This document shows positions 57,765-64,000 of a stretch of 64,000 bases of DNA, in pieces. Made by a program: the position numbers and the translations under genes. The stretch is taken from NCBI GenBank assembly GCA_037176705.1, contig CM073898.1:25156488-25220487 (forward strand), in the 5' to 3' direction. Below the pieces are notes generated by a model. That model did not search any database and was not told the origin of the DNA. It saw only the letters and a program-made list of their open reading frames with translations. This DNA comes from Molossus alvarezi. Taxonomy: Eukaryota; Chordata; Mammalia; Chiroptera; Molossidae. The stretch's first letter is position 1, and each line of letters opens with the position of its first letter.

Positions 57765-58666
57765 TTTGGCTGCCTCCCTGTGTTTGTTTCTGTGTATTAC
57801 TTAATGAGAGGTATGGGGCTCGCTGAGACCAGATGCTGCTCGTTTGAAAGAATTTAGGAAAAACCTGAAGCAGGATCCAAGACAGGCCAATCCTATGGTT
57901 AAGCAAGTAGCAACAGCTTGGGTGGGCTTGAAAGTTGGGGGGGGAGGGGCGGGGCCTCAGGGAGTCAGCAGGGCGGGGCTACCAGTGCGAGCCAGGTTGC
58001 TGGAGTCCCAGATATGGCGACTGTCTGCCGCCCCCGGGAAGGGCTCACCAAAGGAACAAAGGCCTCTTACAGCACGTTTGTCCCCGAGAAAGCCCCCTCT
58101 CCAGCCCTCGCTCCAGTGCCAAACAGCTCAGTTCTTCCCTGTATGTCTCTGGCGCCCCTCGAGCTGCCTCCCCTCCGAGCTTAGAGGGAGAGAGTCCGAT
58201 AAGTCCGAGCGCGGGCCCTTTAGGAAGCTGCCTGGGGCTCCAGCCGCCTCAGCTTCCCTGAGCCTCAGTTTCTGCTGGTTTTTCCAGCCAGAAGTTATGG
58301 GGATTCTCTTCCTGACACTGGAAATCTGAGCGGGGCACCTGGTGTGGGACGGGGACCCCTCAGTCCTCAGGAAGGACCTTCCCAGCCGCGGGAGCCTCCT
58401 GATTTTTATCCGCCACACTTGGGTGTGGGACCAGCCCGTCGCGCCGCCACCCCTCGCGCCGCCGCCCCTCGCGCCGCAGCCCGTCCTACCGGTCTGGATG
58501 TAGCTGCTTTTTTTTTTTTTAATTCCGTAGTTGTAGGACTTCCATTCAGTTTGATTTCAGGCGGTTTTGGATGATGGTTGTTCTGTAGTTTTGTTGTAAC
58601 TTGGATGTAGTTGTGGGAGAACGCGATACTGCGTTTCCCTACGCCGCCATCTTGACCGGAAGTCCC
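57765..58666 (-). promoter_or_regulatory. 5' UTR / internal promoter of the HAL1-like element
   Basis: This is CpG- and GC-rich sequence upstream of ORF1. Its 5' end carries an ETS-like ACTTCCGG and CAAGATGGCGGC, a YY1 site placed as in the 5' end of human L1. GC boxes of the GGGGCGGGG type lie near 57,947 and 57,973. Three 15-bp tandem units lie at 58,439-58,483. Transcription would run toward lower coordinates, the same direction as ATL2. Confidence 0.7.
58439..58483. repeat. Three tandem 15-bp CpG-rich units in the HAL1 5' UTR
   Basis: Units TCGCGCCGCCACCCC, TCGCGCCGCCGCCCC and a slightly diverged TCGCGCCGCAGCCCG follow each other without gaps. Short promoter repeats (monomers) are common in L1 5' UTRs of other mammals. 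Confidence 0.8.
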
Positions 58667-58681
58667 AAACAATAAATTTCT
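58667..58681. repeat. Target-site duplication, 5' side of HAL1-like element
   Basis: Same 15 bases as 56,430-56,444, immediately next to the first bases of the element. Confidence 0.9.
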
Positions 58682-59587
58682 AAAAGGAAATTTCTTTTTT
58701 TTTTTTTTTTTTGGTGGGTGCCAGGATCAACAATCACCAGCTGCCCAGATACCAAAAAAATGATGCTTCTGAAATCTTGATGTCTATTCCACACATAGAA
58801 TATTCAAGTTGTCTTATGTGTGTCACTCACGGCAGAAGCCCTAAAAGAAAATATCGAAAGGAAAAATATTTAATGATACGAAAAATAGCTAAATACAATA
58901 TAGAACAACCATCCGATAAAACGTTAGGTAGCCACTCAAATCAGGATCTCAACAATATTTAGTGCAAAACACTAGCAATAAATGATAAAGCAGGATAAAA
59001 AAACTTAATATTTGCCATCATCCCACTTTTCATAAATATAAAAGGGTAATTAAATACATATACCAGAATATTAATAGTCTGTATCTCTGAAAGTAATATT
59101 ATGATAAGTGGTTTAAATTTTATTCCCTGTACTTTTCTATAATTTTCCAACTATTATGGACACATACAATTAGCATGTGTACTTTTCTAAAAGTCATGTT
59201 TGTTTTGGTAAAAGTTCTTTCTTGACCCCTCTCTTCTCCCTTCTCTCTATTGCCTTACTGAAGTCCACTTAATTATTTCTCCCAGTCCAGAAAGGGGTTC
59301 AGAAGCCTGGTGATTCTCTGCATGTGAAAAATCACACTGGATCTGTTCACTGAGAAAAGGGTAAGGCAGGAATGGAAAAGGATCAGAAGGAGGAAACTTA
59401 GCCACTTCCCAAATCCTCCTACATCAGCCCTACAGTGTGAGACTTCGAGACTTTGTTCGGGGTATTCTGAATTCCCAAACATCCATTACTGATTGAGATG
59501 GAAACACATTCTAAAGTCCAAAAACATGGTTTTTGCTCTCTGCAGAAGCTTGGGAGTGGAAAGAAATTTAAATACCATCTAGTTCAC
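58682..59587. other. Intergenic DNA with a T-tract
   Basis: A long T homopolymer lies at about 58,694-58,712. Otherwise nothing recognised. Confidence 0.4.
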
Positions 59588-59735
59588 TGGTTCTCCATCG
59601 TGGTGCACATTGGAGTCACCTGGAGAGTTTGAAAAAAATATTAATGTCAGGGTCCTACCCTCAGAGATTCTGATTTGATTGGTGCAGGGTATGGCCTAGG
59701 CATCTGGGTTTTCTAAAAGTTCTCCGGTGACTTAA
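59588..59735. repeat. MER20-like hAT relic
   Basis: CACTGGTTCTCCATCGTGGT, AGAGATTCTGATTTGATTGG and GGCATCTGGGTTTTCTAAAA. Confidence 0.7.
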
Positions 59736-60114
59736 CATGGAGCTCCATGGTCACTGTCACTAATCCCAGCTCCATCACAACCCCGCTGATGGGAGTTCCC
59801 TCCAGTCTAGAGTAGTGTGTCCCATTAGCCAGCTCCGGCACTGGCTTCCAGAGTCTGATCAAGTATTTGGCCATTGACAAAATAGTCACCTGGACCATAA
59901 TGAATTGCAAGGTGGGCAGCCAAGCTCCATTACTGTGGAAGAGGAGGACTAATTTTGGTGGACGAGTATCAGTCTTGACCACCTGGGTATTATCTTTCTT
60001 TCACAAACAAACAGATTCAAGTTATTTGCCCAAGAACTCACAAGTGGTTAGGTTGAGATTCTTACACTAACACCTCAGTCCTTCAACTTCACTACGGGAT
60101 AAAACATCTAATGC

Positions 60115-60385
60115 ATCTTTTAAATAGTTTTTAATTTTGGAATAATTTTAGATTTATAGAAAATTTGCAGAGATAACTCAAAGAGCTCCTATATAACCTT
60201 CACCCAGCTGTCCCTTATGTTAACATCTTACTAAACCAGGGTACATTTATCAAACCTAAGACATCAACATTGGTACATTATTATTAACTAAACTACAGAC
60301 TGTATTCAGATTGTATCAGTCTTTCCACCAATATCCCTTGTCTGTTCAGGATCCCATATTAATATGTTTAATATAATAACACAGG
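60115..60385 (-). mobile_element. Old L1M 3' UTR fragment
   Basis: TTTAGATTTATAGAAAATTT, CCCTTATGTTAACATCTTAC and GGTACATTATTATTAACTAA are phrases of an old L1 3' region in reverse. Confidence 0.6.
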
Positions 60386-61788
60386 AAATATCGCAGGATG
60401 GTTATCAAGAATCCTTTCTTGGTGAGGGAGGCTAAGACATGCATCTGAGAAGAGGTGGGACCTACATGAGCCTGGAGGGATGTGTAGCTATTTCATGGCA
60501 GATGGGGTTAGGGTGGGCATCCCAGGTCTCGATAATATCTTACCCAGTTCAGTGTGTGCTAACTGCGCAAGGGATTTATAGTTCACACTGGGCAAAGGCT
60601 GTGAAGCTTTCATTACAGACTCTGGGGCCAGAGAGGATCACAAGGATGAGGTTTCCATGCATGGCAGGAGAGGCATTCCCAAGGCCTGAAGCTGCGCTCC
60701 GCGCCCTGCACCTGGGAACAATGCAAAGCCTCAGGACCCAGGCTGATTTCTGAAGCTACTTCTCAAGTCAAAGGAACAAAAAGAACAAATTAAATATTTA
60801 GACTTGCTGCTTCTCAGGATTCTCTGTTCTTTGCCTCTCTCGGGTCCACCTTTACCCAGAGGCCCCGGCTGGTGAGGCAGGAGGAAGCACGAGGGAGAAA
60901 AGGTGAACTTTCCTCAGCTGCCTCTGCACTCTGGGTGATGTCCCAGCTCGGGCCTCCTGCACTTTCAGGATCACTGGTCTTTGAACTGGACTTGGCGCCT
61001 GAGGCAGGCTAACACTGGCAGAGTAGCATTCTAGCTCTCGCTTGGACTAGACTGTAGATTTAGGCTCTTTGGCCAGGAGAGAATATTTCCTCCTTCCTTC
61101 CTCTCCCTCGTTCTGCCTCCGAGCCAGGGCTAGGGTGACGCAAGGGAGGGGCATAGGCCACAAAATTTAAGGAAGCCTGTGCGTGACCTCGAGAATGAGC
61201 ACCTTCTTTAATGTTGTACCCTGGGACCTTTGTTTATCTCACCCCAGTCCCAACCCCCCACACATCATCACAATGATTTAGCACCTACAAAATAAAAAGG
61301 GGTCAACAAAATCCCAAAATTTCTAGCTTTGCCCTAGTTACAACTAATATAGTTTTAAATGTGCCAATGTTTAGCCTCACAACAGGACCAGATGTGGACA
61401 GTCCTCCCAGCAGCCCCCTGGTGAGGGCTCAAGTTCAGCGGATTGCTACCCTGGGGCAGCCAGTGGAACCCTGGACATGGCCCCTTGCCGGGTGGTCCTG
61501 GGCAAGGCTCTTTCGGCTCTAGCTCATCTACTAAATCTGTCAATAAGGAGAGTGGGGCTTTAGAAAGATGGGAGATTCTAGAGATTTCTGATTTAGACAA
61601 GGAAAACCAGAGGGAAAGGAAGTGGAAGAGCAGGCATGTGGTCCCGACAGTTACCTGGCAGAACGGAGCAGAACTTGACTCACTGCTGTTTATTGCTCTG
61701 GTATATTGTCAGGCACGCTGGGCATCCGAGCAGAACAGCTCAGAATTGCTCCCAGACACCTCAGTCCCAATTCTCTCATATTAAAAAC
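60386..61788. other. Intergenic DNA, nothing recognised
   Basis: Moderately GC-rich. The small frames at 60,439 and 61,443 show no domain or conserved motif. Confidence 0.4.
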
Positions 61789-61800
61789 AAAGGAATTTGA

Positions 61801-62051
61801 CCCTGGCTGGTTTGGCTCAGCAGTTAGAGCGTCGGCCCACCGTCCAGAGAGACCCAGGTTCGGTTCCCGCTAAGGGCAAGGACCTTGGTTGCAGTTTGTC
61901 CCCGGCCCTGGTTGGGGTCTTGTGGGTGGCAGCCACTTGATGTGTCTCTCTCACATCGATGCTTCTCTCTCTCTCTTCCTCCCTCTCTCCCTCCTGCTCT
62001 ATCTGAAGATGAATGCCAATGTGTCCTCGGGTGAGGATTAAAAAGAAAAAG
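61801..62051 (+). mobile_element. VES SINE with 12-bp TSD
   Basis: Head CCCTGGCTGGTTTGGCTCAG and tail TCCTCGGGTGAGGATTAAAA. TSD AAAGGAATTTGA at 61,789-61,800 and 62,052-62,063. Confidence 0.95.
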
Positions 62052-62079
62052 AAAGGAATTTGAGAATTTGTTTCTCAAC

Positions 62080-62225
62080 CCTGACAACACCTGAGCCTCG
62101 TGAGGGGGCTTTGAAAACACCAGTGCCTGGGCCCCTCTCTCTGGAGGTGCTTTTCATTAGTCAGACCCAGACGTTAGCACAGTTTAAAACTCCTCAGGAG
62201 AAATTAAAAAATTAAAGTAAATAAA
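62080..62225. repeat. MER20/MER5-like hAT relic
   Basis: Starts near TTTCTCAACCCTGACAACAC and includes ACCAGTGCCTGGGCCCCTCT and CATTAGTCAGACCCAGACGT. Confidence 0.5.
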
Positions 62226-63061
62226 TAGAACTCCGCAGGTGAGTCTACTTGTTGTTTGTGAACATCTGTGCCATGTGAGAGCTAAGATTCTGCCTCTGAT
62301 ATTCCAGGATCCTGAGAAATAATAGGTAACTGGTTTTTGATTTGGTTACTCTGGACAGAACCCGATACAAGCGTTCCTGTTAAAATGACCGCAAGTTTTT
62401 ACAAAGGTTAAGAGTTTTTAGTTAAGTCTCTGGCCCCTTGGCAGAGGGAGACAGCCATGATGACAGGGTCAATGCATACATTTTCAAGTAGAAATTGCCC
62501 CAGAGGCTCACAGCCATAGTGACAGCTGAAAAGACGAAAGTTGCTTCACATGCTCCGACCGGTGGCCCCAGCCCCAGGCATATTCGTGTTGCCCTGATGT
62601 GCAATTACCCAGCTGCCCCCCAGAGTTGTGCAAGGCCTTGAGTAATCAGCTGGCAACTTCAGCTTGACCTCCTGGGAAGACACGAATGCCAATTAAACTA
62701 GAGGTCACCTGGGTCTGACCAGGACGACGGCCAGCCTGGGCTACGAGGAGCACTGGTGAGCAGGAGATGCCTGTGCAGTGTCTGTTAGGGCCTAAGTCAA
62801 CTGGTCACACACGGAAGATTGGGCAACAGTTGATTTCAGGACCAAAGTCCCTGGGCGGAGTTATGTCCCGTCCCTCAGAGTAGATAGTCCCAATATAGCA
62901 GTCTCTTATTCAGAGTATATTTTATTTATCACTCTCCTCTGGACTGCCCATGTGTACTGTGAACACTGAGTTCACTGAGCACCAATGGATGCTTTTGAAG
63001 AGACCACCACCTCGGGCGTGCCATGAGGAGACTTCTGGTGGTATGGGGCCAGAGGGGAGGT

Positions 63062-63165
63062 TCTTCAGCCTCAGCTACACACTGGATTTGGCTGGTCTGG
63101 AGAGAGGTCTGGGAATCAATGTATTTTAATGTGCAGCCAAGGGTGACAAGCACTGGGCTGGCTAA
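63062..63165. repeat. MER20-like hAT relic
   Basis: TTCTTCAGCCTCAGCTACAC and ATTTTAATGTGCAGCCAAGG resemble the two ends of MER20. Confidence 0.5.
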
Positions 63166-63309
63166 GCCAGGATCGATTGCGGTGTAAACCTCGGCAAGGA
63201 TCTCAGGGGGAGTTACAGAGGAGGTGATGGAAAAAGAGGACCAAGACATGGAGATCTGGAAAGTTTCCAGAAGTTTCCTGCTGATGCCTTTCAAAGCTAA
63301 TGCCATTAC

Positions 63310-63440
63310 TGAGTTTCACTCATCCATGTACTCTCTAATGACCGACATGGGCTGGGTTCCAGGGATATAACCATGAATGGGACCCACTCCCTGCCCCCAA
63401 GGAGCCCATAGTCTAGTAGGGGACAGGGCCGTAATGTAAT
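63310..63440 (-). repeat. L2-like relic
   Basis: GGGTTCCAGGGATATAACCA, CCAAGGAGCCCATAGTCTAG. Confidence 0.45.
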
Positions 63441-64000
63441 TGTTCATTTACAATTACAACCAGAAGTTGCTCGTGGACTCTATATGTACTCAATTAGCAG
63501 AGCACAGAAGACAACCCAATCTGTGGGTGAGGGGCAGGTTCAGCCCACTGTCAGACATGCTGGAAAGAGGCAGAAGCTAATGAGACCTTGGAATGTTCAA
63601 TGAGAGCTTGGAAGGTGGGCCTTGGATAGGGAAGAGGCAGAAACTTCCTGGCTTTTCTGGGCTCACTCTCTGGAGCCTGTATCCTAAAAAGCCTGGAAAG
63701 TAGATACATTCAGGGCTATTCTATTGGACAACTCCAGGGGGCACCAATTATGTTGTATAAACACCGCATGCTAGAGTTCTGCACTGAGGGAAGCTGGCTC
63801 TGACCAGGGAGGTTCATGAGGGGTAGGCTGGCAGGTGCCTCTGCCATCTGACAGGAAAGTCCCTGTAAGGAAACATGGGCTCTAGGTCTGTGGGATCTGA
63901 GAGCTGCCATGTCTAGAAGCCAGGCAGAAGGTTCTCTATTTTCCTTCCTATTTCCCTAGAGCCATCCGTGGTGTAGGATTAAGAACAGGTCTGTGACCAC
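63441..64000. other. Intergenic DNA to window end
   Basis: Nothing recognised; the sequence continues beyond the window. Confidence 0.4.

Larger units (their letters stand above)
56445..58666 (-). mobile_element. HAL1-like (ORF2-less L1) retrotransposon, apparently complete
   Basis: On the minus strand the order is: a 5' end beginning GGACTTCCGGTCAAGATGG, a CpG-rich 5' UTR, one intact L1 ORF1, about 390 bp of L1-type 3' UTR (including GGTGAAAAAGGTGAAGGGA), and an A-rich tail. There is no endonuclease or reverse transcriptase sequence between ORF1 and the 3' UTR. The element is flanked by a perfect 15-bp duplication, so the missing ORF2 is not a truncation at insertion; the source RNA already lacked it. 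This is the structure of half-L1 (HAL1) elements known from several mammals. It would have depended on L1 ORF2p in trans. Confidence 0.85.

Noticed and set aside
57174..57804. Two long plus-strand frames (120 and 204 codons) at 57.2-57.8 kb
   Set aside because: They are antisense shadows of the intact L1 ORF1 on the minus strand.
1..64000. CRISPR arrays, operons, rRNA or functional tRNA genes
   Set aside because: The repeated tRNA-like sequences are SINE heads with degenerate folds and attached SINE bodies. There are no spaced direct repeats.

Overview
The window is noncoding-rich mammalian DNA, almost certainly from a vespertilionid-type (yangochiropteran) bat. About two dozen tRNA-derived SINEs of the VES type are scattered on both strands. 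They carry an internal Pol III A box and B box, a pyrimidine-rich body and an A-rich tail, and several have perfect target-site duplications (TSDs). Older mammalian repeats (MIR, L2, L1M-type, MLT1, hAT/MER and Tigger-like pieces) fill much of the rest. No bacterial, phage or CRISPR feature is present.

The one host gene I can support is ATL2 (atlastin-2, an ER membrane-fusion GTPase), on the minus strand. Only coding exon 1 is here (21,560-21,677). It sits in a CpG island (about 20,895-22,000) with its start codon inside a TISU/YY1 motif and a consensus cAMP-response element 30 bp upstream. Positions 1-21,559 are the beginning of ATL2 intron 1; exon 2 was not found. Positions from about 22,000 to 64,000 are upstream intergenic DNA. 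From memory of the human locus the next gene in that direction should be HNRNPLL, but nothing of it is visible.

Intron 1 (1-21,559) holds SINEs in both orientations, MIR and L2 relics, and a decayed but nearly full-length coding L1 (about 7.6-13.9 kb) interrupted by four VES SINEs, with a fifth at its tail. Upstream DNA (22-64 kb) holds L1 3' ends, a MaLR LTR split by two SINEs that landed on the same target site, a Tigger-like fragment, long MIR/L2 stretches, and several kilobases where I recognise nothing.

The most interesting element is at 56,445-58,666 (minus strand). It has a CpG-rich L1-like 5' UTR, an intact 306-codon L1 ORF1, no ORF2 at all, an L1-like 3' UTR, a poly-A tail and a perfect 15-bp TSD. 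This is the architecture of a half-L1 (HAL1) retrotransposon that would need a reverse transcriptase supplied in trans. Its open frame and perfect TSD suggest it is young. HAL1 is a described class, so the class is not new; the copy and its possible activity are what merit attention.
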